Notes under the pieces: model-generated
Told to the model about the DNA's origin: nothing
What the model saw: only the letters and a program-made list of their open reading frames with translations
The model's database searches: none
IMG/VR virus record: IMGVR_UViG_3300032893_000823
Span: 1-40,464 of that record
Source: a virus
Reading direction: 5' to 3' (one strand)
DNA length: 40,464 bases
Part shown: in pieces, positions 22,393 through 30,118 of the stretch
How positions within the stretch are numbered: position 1 is the stretch's first letter
Layout: each line of letters opens with the position of its first letter
Program-made: the position numbers and the translations under genes

Positions 22393-23165
22393 TAGACTCC
22401 TAAAGGCAGAAAATATGCTGTGTTGACACTTCCTCCTGATGCAACTGCGCTGTAATAATCACCGCTTCTAACTGGAGACATCAAGGTATACATGTTGGTG
22501 CCGCCTGTCGCGTAAATTACGTTACGGGCTCTGATAGTTGAGGGATTTGAGTTCCCATCGCTGTAGATTGAAAATGTAAGAATGTTGCCTCCCGCAATGT
22601 TGGCCGACACGATGTAGAAGCCATCAGAGGTAGCTTGGTTTGTGCCAGCATTGGAGGCAGCCCACACACCGAAACCTGCCGTGTTAGACCACCCAACACC
22701 TGGAGAGGCTGTGGTGGAAATGAGAATCATGCCCTGCGTTGTGGCTGGGGTCAAGATAACCAGCGTGCCTCCAGAAGTGCCAACTACCATCTCACCAAGT
22801 GTGCCTGTTGAGGAGTAGGAAGCTCCAACAATGTTAACCGAGCCGGCTGAGTTGATGACAGTCTTGACGCCGCCTGTAGCATTCTGGTACAGAAGGGCGT
22901 AGTTGGTATTGGCGTAGAGCATCCCTGCTTGGGTCGTTGTGCCAACTAGGGGCATCACTGGTGTACCCGTCTGGCCCTGCAAGCTAATGTAGGTATGCTG
23001 CCCCGCTAAGGAGGTGGCAGACTGGCTACTAGGCCAGACGTGCTCTTGGGCCATACGGGAGCGCACTCCTACCTTGAAGTCAGTCTCGTAAAGAGGGCCC
23101 TGATTAACAAAAGTTGATTGCTGTGGATTGGACTCGTCCCAAACGCTTCCGTCACCGAGTGCCAT
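22392..23165 (-). CDS. Beta-rich tail appendage protein
   Basis: The 257-residue product is rich in Gly, Ser, Thr and Val with short repeats of strand-turn pattern (TLGEMVVGTSGGTLVILTP, GFYIVSANIAGGNILTFSIY). The N-terminal 60 residues are more polar and may attach it to the tail. It follows AGGAGAATTT and its stop overlaps the start of the nozzle-like gene. No catalytic motif is seen. It is likely a tail needle, fibre or decoration protein. Confidence 0.5.
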   Translation of the reverse strand: MALGDGSVWDESNPQQSTFVNQGPLYETDFKVGVRSRMAQEHVWPSSQSATSLAGQHTYISLQGQTGTPVMPLVGTTTQAGMLYANTNYALLYQNATGGVKTVINSAGSVNIVGASYSSTGTLGEMVVGTSGGTLVILTPATTQGMILISTTASPGVGWSNTAGFGVWAASNAGTNQATSDGFYIVSANIAGGNILTFSIYSDGNSNPSTIRARNVIYATGGTNMYTLMSPVRSGDYYSAVASGGSVNTAYFLPLGV

Positions 23166-23173
23166 AAATTCTC

Positions 23174-23437
23174 CTATCTTTTAAATATTATATCGATTAC
23201 TGCCAGCAAGCAAGCTACCGCACCACCTGCCCACCAGATTGTGTGATTGATGTTGTCAAATTTCCTATCATCATCTTTCTTGTGTTCCTCAAGTTCTTTT
23301 CTGACTTCAAGAGCGCTGCTTATTAAAGTGTTGACCCTCTCATCAATACGGGCTAGTACTACAGCCACTGCTGCCTCTCCGTTGTCTCCGAAGTCCGTTT
23401 TTCGCCGTGGCGTCCCATCCCATTGTCCGTTACTCAC
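23174..23437 (-). CDS. XhlA-like coiled-coil membrane protein
   Basis: Translated from a GTG after CGGAGGTGATGT. The 87 residues hold a polar start, a charged coiled coil (ERVNTLISSALEVRKELEEH and DDDRKFDNINHTIW) and a single C-terminal membrane helix (AGGAVACLLAVIDIIF). This is the layout of XhlA/haemolysin-type proteins that phages use as holin partners or membrane anchors. It is separated from the main lysis genes by about 8 kb, so a tail-related role is possible. Confidence 0.55.
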   Translation of the reverse strand: MSNGQWDGTPRRKTDFGDNGEAAVAVVLARIDERVNTLISSALEVRKELEEHKKDDDRKFDNINHTIWWAGGAVACLLAVIDIIFKR

Positions 23438-23470
23438 ACATCACCTCCGTAAAACGCTATAAGATGCAAG

Positions 23471-23851
23471 TTAATAAGTCCCGTTTTTCCAAACATTCAT
23501 TGTCTGCTCGTCGGTAGAAGCGATATAGACGCCGGTCTGGTTGATCGTAGCCGCCGTCACCGTATCCATATTGACCGCGTTCTGCTTGATAAGTCCCCCA
23601 AACAACTGCGTGAAAGCATTTCCCGTGACTTGTACCGTCGTCGTGGCTCCGCTTGGTATAAAGGCGTTTGATTCAATCTTATCACCGTTAGTATTAACAT
23701 CATTGACTAAGCCAAAACTTCCATCCTCATAATAAGCCGTCGCATTTTTATGTGCGAAATCCACGTTGATGCTCTCGATCTCCGTGGCCGCATACGCAAT
23801 GCAACCTAAAAGCAAAAAAGCTAAGATGGACTCTGGTAATAATTTTCTCAT
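23471..23851 (-). CDS. Small exported protein with Sec signal peptide
   Basis: The start follows AGGAGGTATCAA. Residues 1-22 form a classic signal peptide (basic MRKLLPES, hydrophobic ILAFLLLG, cleavage after AYA). The mature part of about 100 residues is polar and beta-rich (VDFAHKNATAYYEDG, TTTVQVTGNAFTQLF). No domain is recognised. It is one of three neighbouring genes with signal peptides, which is odd for a tail region, since virion proteins assemble in the cytoplasm. Confidence 0.6.
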   Translation of the reverse strand: MRKLLPESILAFLLLGCIAYAATEIESINVDFAHKNATAYYEDGSFGLVNDVNTNGDKIESNAFIPSGATTTVQVTGNAFTQLFGGLIKQNAVNMDTVTAATINQTGVYIASTDEQTMNVWKNGTY

Positions 23852-23866
23852 TTGATACCTCCTGTT

Positions 23867-24679
23867 TTAAAAGTCGAAGTCGCCGGAGACGTGGGGCGAT
23901 GATGCGCCACCTCCCGTAGGGCCGTAATTGTAAAGTTTTGTCAGGTTAGTCGAACTTAGAACACTATTAAATACTTGAACATCTGTAATATAACCAATAA
24001 AGCTTCTTCCTTCATCGGAGCGATTCCCAATATAAAGAGAACTTCCTGAATCATTCTGATATGTCCCAGACCCGTTTGAGGTTATATCGTAAGAAATTTC
24101 TGAATTATCCACGTAAATATGTACATTAGTTGCTGTTGTTGATCCATCCCAAGTTATTGCTATAAAATGCCAAGCATTTAAACTAAAGCCGTGCCCATTG
24201 GTGTTAACACCGCGATCGAGTTCTGTCGAACTAAACTTGGCTATAAATTCAAGACAATAAGCAGTAGTACATGATTTGTTTAAAACAAGCCATCCTTCGG
24301 AACCAGATGCGTCTTTATCGAAAATTCTATAACCTAACCCTCCACTAGTATCTGTATTATAAACCCACGCCGTAGCTGTCATTCCAGATGTTAGGTTGTT
24401 TAAAGTAGAGGAAGCTGGTGCGCTTAAAATATCCCCATCGGCATATAAAACCGAATGGGAAGCAGAACCGCTGACAGCATAATTGGGGACTGTTGAACTC
24501 CATGCCGGATGCCCCGATGAACCAAAAGTCAAAGTGTTTGAATTGCCGCTGCTATCCGCCGTAGTCGTTCCGCTTCCTTCAGAGAATTTCCAACAAGCTT
24601 GAGACGTTGTGCATAGGTCAGCCAAAGCTCCGCCAGCCCACCCAAGAAGCAATAATAATGTAAGTAAGACTTTAATCAT
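23867..24679 (-). CDS. Exported LamG/concanavalin-like carbohydrate-binding protein
   Basis: The start at 24679 overlaps the previous stop (ATGA); an earlier in-frame start lies inside the upstream gene. A signal peptide (MIKVLLTLLLLLGWAGGALA) is followed by a jelly-roll domain of the LamG_3/concanavalin-A-like type: ACWKFSEGSGTTTADSSGN, MTATAWVYN, AWHFIAITWDG, VHIYVDN, LYIGNRSDEGRSFIGYITDV and FNSVLS. This family binds glycans. A secreted glycan-binding protein made by a phage could coat cell-surface receptors or debris. An adhesin on the virion is the alternative, but the signal peptide argues against it. Confidence 0.75.
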   Translation of the reverse strand: MIKVLLTLLLLLGWAGGALADLCTTSQACWKFSEGSGTTTADSSGNSNTLTFGSSGHPAWSSTVPNYAVSGSASHSVLYADGDILSAPASSTLNNLTSGMTATAWVYNTDTSGGLGYRIFDKDASGSEGWLVLNKSCTTAYCLEFIAKFSSTELDRGVNTNGHGFSLNAWHFIAITWDGSTTATNVHIYVDNSEISYDITSNGSGTYQNDSGSSLYIGNRSDEGRSFIGYITDVQVFNSVLSSTNLTKLYNYGPTGGGASSPHVSGDFDF

Positions 24680-25314
24680 GAAAACGCCTGCCCCACAATC
24701 CCGCAATATGCGTTAGTACCGTCCTCGTAGACGGAGATGTAGTCTACAGCGGCGTTTGTAGCCGTTGGCACCATTGCCGAGCCGCCGGCCCATTTGCAAC
24801 CGCTGATCGTGCCGTTGTAGCTGGATACCGCGCTTTGAACGATTTTAAGAGATATTACGGATGTACCCACGACCGGCTGGGTAAAGGTCAAGGCGCAAGC
24901 GTCACCGTTGGTCAAGGTGAGCTTTTGACGTGTCCCGTTGGCAGGGTCTATAGTGGCCGCTGTGGTGCAGGTCCCGTTGTCGTACTCGCCGTTGTTGAAT
25001 ATTGACTTGGAATCAACCATGCTTTTAAATCGTACCGTTCCAGAAACGTCAAGCAATGCGCCTGGCGTTGCAGAGCCAATACCAACATTGCTTCCTGTCT
25101 CATAAATATTAGAACCGGAAATAACCCAGCCGCTATTTCCACCTTGAATTGTGCCAGCAACACCAGATTTAGAGCAGGTTACACCATTGGTGCAATTTAG
25201 GCTAAAGACGACGCCCTTATTAGTTCCATTGTCATACAGCTGAAAAGGTGGGTTGTCAGCAAATGCTATGCTGGCTACGCACAAGAAAACTATAAGTTTA
25301 GACAACATAGACAT
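24676..25314 (-). CDS. Exported fibre-like protein with signal peptide
   Basis: From 25314 the product begins MSMLSKLIVFLCVASIAFA, a clear signal peptide. The mature part has SNVGIGSATPGALLDVSGTV, a motif common in bacterial and phage fibre proteins that end in intramolecular chaperone domains, and several Cys (NCTNGVTCSK, GTCTTAATID, GDACALTF, SGCKWAG) suited to disulphides outside the cytoplasm. No chaperone domain follows. It overlaps the repeat protein upstream by 17 bases and is coupled to the LamG gene. Start 25308 is an alternative. Confidence 0.6.
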   Translation of the reverse strand: MSMLSKLIVFLCVASIAFADNPPFQLYDNGTNKGVVFSLNCTNGVTCSKSGVAGTIQGGNSGWVISGSNIYETGSNVGIGSATPGALLDVSGTVRFKSMVDSKSIFNNGEYDNGTCTTAATIDPANGTRQKLTLTNGDACALTFTQPVVGTSVISLKIVQSAVSSYNGTISGCKWAGGSAMVPTATNAAVDYISVYEDGTNAYCGIVGQAFS

Positions 25315-26068
25315 AAGTTCCACTTTCGCCATTTGCGTCAGCGTTAACATATACTTTATTTAAGTTATTGATATCTAGACGCTGTGTCTGTAAAGCTAGT
25401 AAAGGAAGACCGTTGCCAACAGTTACCGTAGAGCCGCCTACCCATAAAGAGCCGGTATTAGTCGAGTTGCCTACCAAGACGACGTAGGAGCAAGCTACGC
25501 TAGCCACAGAAATTTGCACAGCCGTCCCACTGTTGGTTACAGTGAAATTGCCATTGCCTATGGTTACTGGCACATAAGTAGACACTACTGCTACGTTACT
25601 AGTTCCACTCATAGAAAAGGTGCCCGTAGCAACTGACGCCACAGTTACATTGCTGGCAGACAGTACGTTGACGACGTTCATGGTGCCTGTCGCCACAGAT
25701 GCCACTGTGACATTGGCCGCTGTGACAGTGACTGTGTTAACTACGTTCATCGTACCTGTGGCTACAGACGCCACCGTAACGCCAGAGGCTGATAAGACAT
25801 TAACAACATTCATCGTGCCCGTAGCAACTGAAGCGACGGTGACGTTGGAGGCAGAGATGACATTGACAACATTTACTGTGCCTGTAGCTATTGACGCGAT
25901 AGTAAGACCCGTGCCTGTGATAGGCAACATGTTGCTTACAGAAACGTCACCACTGTCAGTGTCTACGTTACCTAGCACTAGCTTGACGCGCTGCAACGCT
26001 GCTGTGCCAATAAGCTCCGCTGCTACTATTGGACCAGTTCCCGTATTTATTTGAATTCCGTCGGCCAT
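25298..26068 (-). CDS. Repeat-containing fibre protein (beta-solenoid-like)
   Basis: The 256-residue protein has five tandem units of 18-23 residues at 55-158, built on VTVASVATGTMNVVNVLSAS. The alternating Val/Ala/Thr/Asn pattern suggests a regular beta-solenoid. The flanking parts are beta-rich and the end (RLDINNLNKVYVNADANGES) may be the tip. It follows AAGGAGTGATCG. A tail fibre shaft or spike is most likely; the number of units could vary between relatives. Confidence 0.6.
   Translation of the reverse strand: MADGIQINTGTGPIVAAELIGTAALQRVKLVLGNVDTDSGDVSVSNMLPITGTGLTIASIATGTVNVVNVISASNVTVASVATGTMNVVNVLSASGVTVASVATGTMNVVNTVTVTAANVTVASVATGTMNVVNVLSASNVTVASVATGTFSMSGTSNVAVVSTYVPVTIGNGNFTVTNSGTAVQISVASVACSYVVLVGNSTNTGSLWVGGSTVTVGNGLPLLALQTQRLDINNLNKVYVNADANGESGTYVYVV
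25595..25906 (-). repeat. Five degenerate tandem repeats coding a 21-residue unit
   Basis: The DNA repeats of about 63 bases encode the solenoid units of the fibre protein. Codons differ between units while the protein motif is kept, so the repeats are old and under selection at protein level. Confidence 0.8.
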
Positions 26069-26078
26069 CGATCACTCC

Positions 26079-26357
26079 TTAAGAAAGTGCTGCGCGTACT
26101 GTCGTATTTTCAGTGGTTCTGTAGCTAAATTGATAGCTGTAGGCGACACCTTGGACCCCTGCGTATGTTAAGAGTAGCAGAAAACCTATAGGAGTGCCGC
26201 TAATGCCGTCTAGCCCGGCGCCACCCTGCCCGCTTCGAAGTACCCAGGCGGACTGCGCTGCTGGACTGCTGGGGTCAGATGACAGTTCTGGAATGGCGTT
26301 GCTGCCGCCTGCCCGGTCTATGAGTGATCCGCCTCCATGTGAAATTATGCTGCCCAT
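26079..26357 (-). CDS. Small unrecognised virion protein
   Basis: The 92-residue product starts MGSIISHGGGSLIDRAGGS and has a Gly/Ser/Pro-rich first half and a hydrophobic beta-like second half (GTPIGFLLLLTYAGVQGVAYSY). Its ATG overlaps the stop of the upstream gene (TAATG), so translation is coupled. Position among fibre genes suggests a small tail component. Confidence 0.55.
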   Translation of the reverse strand: MGSIISHGGGSLIDRAGGSNAIPELSSDPSSPAAQSAWVLRSGQGGAGLDGISGTPIGFLLLLTYAGVQGVAYSYQFSYRTTENTTVRAALS

Positions 26358-26668
26358 TAAGGTCTCGCTCCCGTCTCGTAAGTTATCATGAATGTCGTCG
26401 TGCCGAGGGAGATTACGTTAAATTGTTGCAAGTTGTTGGCCCCTAGAATTTGAATGACATCTCCTGAGTTGACCATGTGGCCGACACTGCTTGTTGGTGT
26501 TGATCCGTCATAGTTGTAACGAGCTGAGGAGCCTTCCACCGTAAGTAACGCACGGATGATGGAGGGGCCGTAACCGGCAAGGGCCTGGGCGGAGGCAGTC
26601 ACCGTCAACGTGGTGAAGTTGCTTGCCATGAACATGCCCTGACCTATTTGAAAACCGTAACGAGACAT
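26357..26668 (-). CDS. Small beta-rich tail-associated protein
   Basis: The 103 residues form one compact beta domain (ASNFTTLTVTASAQALAG, IRALLTVEGSSARYNYDG, NSGDVIQILGANNLQQFNVI, TTFMITYET). The aromatic and Asn-rich strands recall small decoration or fibre-tip proteins seen beside fibre genes in environmental phages. No enzyme motif is present. Starts at residues 12 and 14 are possible alternatives. Confidence 0.55.
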   Translation of the reverse strand: MSRYGFQIGQGMFMASNFTTLTVTASAQALAGYGPSIIRALLTVEGSSARYNYDGSTPTSSVGHMVNSGDVIQILGANNLQQFNVISLGTTTFMITYETGARP

Positions 26669-26677
26669 TTGTGGTTC

Positions 26678-27811
26678 CTAGAATGAGTAAAGACGCTTGC
26701 CGTTAAAGTAACCTGCTCCATTTAAAGAAGTGTTAGAGAGGCTTAAGCTGCCAGCGGCAGCAGCGTTTTTAACAAATAAACTTATGACGTCTCCAGAAGT
26801 AAGTGGAGTTATAAAAGCTATGGGTATGGGGGTGGTTCCTGATCCACCGTTTTGAATAGCATTAATAAAAGCTACCCCATTCTTATATACTCCAGCAGTG
26901 CATGAAGCTCCTCCTGAATTGATTATAGTCATGTAGGCATTTATTTCATAGGTTCCAGAGACAGAAACTGTAAACGTGCCCCCTGTTGTGACAACACTGC
27001 TAGCATCTAGAATTTGAGCATTGTATGTTGGGACAATGGTGCTTGTTGCTGTTGCTTGAGCACTGTTAATAGACACGTAGCTAAATGATGGGCCTGGTGT
27101 TCCAGGAGCATAAAAGTTCAAAGCTCCGGTTGTCACAAAAAGAACGGTGCTGTTAGAGCCGAGTGTTGCTGGCATGGCATAGGTGCCGACAGATAACGAA
27201 CTGTAGGTGCCAATGCCTCCTGTATGCACTACCGCATTAGCTGTCAAAGTGCCTGTAATGGAGACGTTGCCTGCAAATGTCCCTGTAGTTGCCTGAAACA
27301 CAGTCAGGCCCGTCAAGGAGCCGCTTGTCGCTATGACAGCAGACATCGTCACCGCGGAGGCAGTGAAGCTGTTAAGGTTGGTGTTGATAGCAACTGAAGC
27401 TAGGTTGCTTAGACCTGTGTTAGCTCCCGTTCCTCCGGATGGGCTAACCCATTGCGCGTTGCCTGTCTGAACTGTCAGCAGTGCTCCTGTTGAGCCCAGC
27501 GTTGTCGGAAGGCTGTAGGTGCCAATGCCGACGTAGCCGAATGTGACGTTACCACTGGTACAGGTGACAGTGTTAAAGAGGCCAGTAGAGGCGGTGATGC
27601 TAAAGACGCCTGTCATGCTGCCTGTAACTGTGGGGCTTGACAGCTGAGGCACAGGCAGGAAGGTAGAAGGCTTAATGCCTCCCGTTGTGGCATGAACATA
27701 GGAAAGCATCGTATCCAGCGTCGAGAAATTGTTGGCTATCTGGGTAACGACATTAACCTGGTCAGACGTTGTAGCAATCGTCAAATTGAAATTAGGTGAC
27801 TGTGTTGACAT
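26678..27811 (-). CDS. Tail fibre with C-terminal C1q/TNF-like domain
   Basis: The 377-residue protein has a short N-terminal helix-rich part (STLDTMLSYVHATTGG), a long Thr/Ser/Gly/Val fibre region with repeats of the GTYSLPTTLGSTGALL and GTYAMPATLGSNSTVL type, and a C-terminal jelly roll (about 245-377). The jelly roll contains VSVSGTYEINAYMTI, CTAGVYKNGV and TPLTSGDVISLFVKNAAA. This end matches C1q/TNF-like heads that trimerise and bind receptors. It is the best candidate for the receptor-binding protein. Confidence 0.7.
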   Translation of the reverse strand: MSTQSPNFNLTIATTSDQVNVVTQIANNFSTLDTMLSYVHATTGGIKPSTFLPVPQLSSPTVTGSMTGVFSITASTGLFNTVTCTSGNVTFGYVGIGTYSLPTTLGSTGALLTVQTGNAQWVSPSGGTGANTGLSNLASVAINTNLNSFTASAVTMSAVIATSGSLTGLTVFQATTGTFAGNVSITGTLTANAVVHTGGIGTYSSLSVGTYAMPATLGSNSTVLFVTTGALNFYAPGTPGPSFSYVSINSAQATATSTIVPTYNAQILDASSVVTTGGTFTVSVSGTYEINAYMTIINSGGASCTAGVYKNGVAFINAIQNGGSGTTPIPIAFITPLTSGDVISLFVKNAAAAGSLSLSNTSLNGAGYFNGKRLYSF

Positions 27812-27819
27812 CTAAGCTC

Positions 27820-28098
27820 CTACTGACTACGATAATTAACTATGTAGGCAACACCACCACTGCCGGTAACGCTTAAGCCTCCAGTAACAGCTACTGCGAA
27901 TACGGGGTTGTAGGAAATAGTGGCAGCAGCAGCACCAGACCAAATAAGTATTATAGCAGCGCTGTCTTTTACTGTAAGGCTGCCAGCAGCACCTGAGCAG
28001 TAGGCAAAAATGCCTCCCCAATAGCCTGCACCAGTTAGAGCAGTTATACTTGCTCCTGCTGATGTTGCTAAATACTGCATTGCATTAGCTTGATACAT
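27820..28098 (-). CDS. Small Ala/Gly-rich virion protein
   Basis: The 92-residue product has alternating small and hydrophobic residues (GAGYWGGIFAYCSGAAGSLTV, split by Cys) and ends VAYIVNYRSQ, with a likely all-beta fold like other small head or tail decoration proteins nearby. It starts after AAGGAGGATTT. Unrecognised. Confidence 0.55.
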   Translation of the reverse strand: MYQANAMQYLATSAGASITALTGAGYWGGIFAYCSGAAGSLTVKDSAAIILIWSGAAAATISYNPVFAVAVTGGLSVTGSGGVAYIVNYRSQ

Positions 28099-28107
28099 AA
28101 ATCCTCC

Positions 28108-28359
28108 TTATGACCATGTAGTATTATTCTTGGCAGCCGAAGTTATAAATGTGTAGCCGGCTAACTGCTCCCACAGAAGTCCTGAACTTTGAATAGATGC
28201 CCATGCGTATGTTCCCCATTGGCTCCAGACGTGCTGATAGCTGTACTGCGTTCCTGAGAATGCGACGGTAGGAAGGCTTGTAGAGGTCCAGTAGCCTGAA
28301 GCCGTCCCCATCGTCGGAATCCATGTCTCTCCTGGAGTAAAACCAGCCCAATTTGTCAC
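28108..28359 (-). CDS. Small Trp-rich virion protein
   Basis: A GTG start at 28359 lies seven bases after a GGAG that overlaps the end of the adaptor gene. The 83-residue protein has eight Trp (TNWAGFTPGETWIP, HVWSQWGTYAWASI, LLWEQL), giving a pattern seen in small phage tail proteins that pack short aromatic repeats. The other frame through this stretch starts upstream within the adaptor gene and is less likely. Confidence 0.55.
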   Translation of the reverse strand: MTNWAGFTPGETWIPTMGTASGYWTSTSLPTVAFSGTQYSYQHVWSQWGTYAWASIQSSGLLWEQLAGYTFITSAAKNNTTWS

Positions 28360-28362
28360 GCA

Positions 28363-29100
28363 TCATCTCCACCAAGTATTGAGATTCGTATCGCGTATAA
28401 AGGGATTGTTGAAATAGTCGCCGGAGAAGTCGATGTCGTGGCTGCTGAAGCCTTCAGGTGTGGGCGTCCAGTCAACGAAGCGGTGAGCCTCGTCAGCGTT
28501 CTCCTTTATCATCTTAACGATTTGGTCGCCGCAAGATTCCCAATATTGAGCGTCCTTCGTCTCTTGCAGCCAGCGGAAGCCGAACATCGTAGCGTAGGCT
28601 ATGATAGCATCGTCGCAGTTGGTGTATTGGCTGACATCTGTGGTGTTGACCATGTCTGAGGGATAGAGGGAGCAGCGAAGCTCCAGCCCATAGACATTGT
28701 CTGGTATAGGAAACAGCTGAAATGTCAGCGTCTCCTTGAAGGGAATGTAGAACCAGCTGCGAGCCTGCGTCAGGGCTGGCGCATAAGGCACTTTGCGATC
28801 CATCTCCCAAGGCATCGTGCAGGAGAGGCGACGGGAGTTAAGGCCGTCAATCAGACGCAAAGTGTAGCTGCGACGCAGGGTAGAGGGGAAGCTGTAGGTT
28901 TGCTGCCCCGCTACCGTCTGCGTCGTCAAGTCGTAGTTTAGAAGGTCTACCTTACGTGAGAGCCATAGTTGCGCACGGTTGACCCAGGTGCCCATGCGAT
29001 TCTGCAAGTTGGCCCCTGATTGAAGATTAAGGGCCCCTGACTTAGCTAGGTTATCTAAGGCCTCCTGCTGCATCTGTAAGTATGTCAAGTTAGAAGCCAT
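28363..29100 (-). CDS. Head-tail adaptor (gp4 / tail-tube-adaptor-like)
   Basis: The 245-residue protein has an N-terminal helical stretch (TYLQMQQEALDNLAKSGAL, NRAQLWLSRKVDLLN), a central beta part (TVAGQQTYSFPSTLRRSYTL) and a helical C-terminus (CDDAIIAYATMFGFRWLQE). This is the pattern of adaptor proteins that bind below the portal in short-tailed phages. It lies between head and fibre genes, as expected. The assignment is by pattern and order. Confidence 0.6.
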   Translation of the reverse strand: MASNLTYLQMQQEALDNLAKSGALNLQSGANLQNRMGTWVNRAQLWLSRKVDLLNYDLTTQTVAGQQTYSFPSTLRRSYTLRLIDGLNSRRLSCTMPWEMDRKVPYAPALTQARSWFYIPFKETLTFQLFPIPDNVYGLELRCSLYPSDMVNTTDVSQYTNCDDAIIAYATMFGFRWLQETKDAQYWESCGDQIVKMIKENADEAHRFVDWTPTPEGFSSHDIDFSGDYFNNPFIRDTNLNTWWR

Positions 29101-29112
29101 TGTAATCCTTAG

Positions 29113-29364
29113 CTAACCAGCTGTTCCTTGATATGGAGCAAATGTCCCGATGTTTATGACAGCTGGGAATCCTGCTCCTCCAGTTGTAGCTGCATTGAAT
29201 TGAAACACATAGAATCCACTATCTGTGGTAACGATCATAGTGTCACCAGCTGAAGCAGTTGCTGTGGTATAATTAGCAAATGGAACAACGAAGGTTCTTC
29301 CACTTGGAGCTACTCCACGTCCTATATTACAGGTTCCCAAAGAATGTAGGTTCTTCCTAGACAT
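29113..29364 (-). CDS. Small virion protein, third of a trio
   Basis: The start at 29364 follows AGGAGACAAA; an earlier ATG at 29430 lies in the upstream gene. The 83-residue product starts MSRKNLHSLGTCNIGRG and is beta-rich after that (GRTFVVPFANYTTA, GDTMIVTTDSGFYVFQF). The basic start and size recall the two genes upstream, but the similarity is loose. Probably a capsid or neck decoration. Confidence 0.55.
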   Translation of the reverse strand: MSRKNLHSLGTCNIGRGVAPSGRTFVVPFANYTTATASAGDTMIVTTDSGFYVFQFNAATTGGAGFPAVINIGTFAPYQGTAG

Positions 29365-29372
29365 TTTGTCTC

Positions 29373-29591
29373 CTATGCTGTACCTACCAAAGTTCCAGCA
29401 CTGTTTGCTACTAATTGAGTTAAATAGCATCGTGTAGCTGCATGGGAAGCCCCTGTTGTAGCTACGAGCGTATAAACACCCTTAAGAGCGCAGGTGCCTG
29501 TACCGGCATCAACAACAACTATCTTTGCGGGATATTTGAGTTTCCTGTTATTATGATAAACTAGCTCGGATACGCGCCTTCTTTTAGACAT
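29373..29591 (-). CDS. Small virion protein paralogue B
   Basis: The 72-residue product starts MSKRRRVSELVYHNN, almost the same as its neighbour's MTKRRRVSELVFGRS, and continues with beta-rich Gly/Thr segments (GVYTLVATTGA, AGTLVGTA). The pair is a clear tandem duplication. The basic head could bind DNA or an acidic capsid face. Confidence 0.65.
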   Translation of the reverse strand: MSKRRRVSELVYHNNRKLKYPAKIVVVDAGTGTCALKGVYTLVATTGASHAATRCYLTQLVANSAGTLVGTA

Positions 29592-29600
29592 GTTGGTCTC

Positions 29601-29834
29601 CTAGATTGGGGCCTTTAAGCCTTGCTCAGTTCCAATAAGGGTGCCAATTTGAGTGCCGCTGCTGACAGTTAGATAGCATTGTGTTGAAGTAGCTCCTGCA
29701 ACCAGGGTAATAATACCTCCTGCTCCAATGGTGCCGGTGCCTCCAGTTGCCACCACAATAGGGGTCTTAGCGCCTGTTTTAAATCCATGGGACCTGCCGA
29801 AAACCAGTTCGGAAACTCTGCGTCGTTTTGTCAT
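29601..29834 (-). CDS. Small virion protein paralogue A
   Basis: The 77-residue partner of the duplication: MTKRRRVSELVFGRSHGF, then AKTPIVVATGGTGTIGAGG and GTLIGTEQGLKAPI. Both copies keep their ribosome sites and beta-rich body, so both are probably used. They lie between the glycosyltransferase and adaptor genes and could be head-surface or connector parts. Confidence 0.65.
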   Translation of the reverse strand: MTKRRRVSELVFGRSHGFKTGAKTPIVVATGGTGTIGAGGIITLVAGATSTQCYLTVSSGTQIGTLIGTEQGLKAPI

Positions 29835-29846
29835 ACTGATCCTTCT

Positions 29847-29868
29847 GCCTGTCTATAGGGTTACAGGC
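29847..29868 (-). repeat. Hairpin upstream of paralogue A
   Basis: GCCTGT (29847-29852) and ACAGGC (29863-29868) are perfect six-base inverted repeats around a 10-base loop, 13 bases before the start of the gene. It may tune translation or protect the message; no T-run follows. Confidence 0.4.
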
Positions 29869-29891
29869 TATTCCGTATTTTACGTTGTCGC

Positions 29892-30110
29892 TTACTTTTT
29901 ATGATAGCCGTCTATGCTAGCGCCAGAGATTCCACCGTGGCCTTTGTGGATGACGTGGGTGGGCTCGTAGTGATTTGGCACCAGGTCGTGCATCGCACTT
30001 CCTTCTGACTCTGTGTTTTTGCTATAGGGTTTGAGGTCAGGCGCTGCGCCAGCGCCGTTCTCACCTACCGAATCTATCGAATCTGCATGATAGTTACTTT
30101 TCTTGGCCAT
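29892..30110 (-). CDS. 72-residue polar His-rich protein
   Basis: The product starts MAKKSNYHADSIDSVGENG and is polar, rich in His, Gly and Asn (NHYEPTHVIHKGHGG), and probably mostly disordered. It follows the glycosyltransferase gene after GGAGGGCCT. Several small phage capsid-associated proteins look similar; no family is recognised. Confidence 0.55.
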   Translation of the reverse strand: MAKKSNYHADSIDSVGENGAGAAPDLKPYSKNTESEGSAMHDLVPNHYEPTHVIHKGHGGISGASIDGYHKK

Positions 30111-30118
30111 AGGCCCTC

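Noticed and set aside
25595-25906. CRISPR-like array
   Set aside because: The repeats are contiguous, in frame and conserved at protein level with silent differences; there are no unique spacers.
25620-26054. Plus-strand frame of 144 codons with repeats
   Set aside because: It is the antisense of the fibre solenoid, and its repetition follows from the minus-strand repeats.
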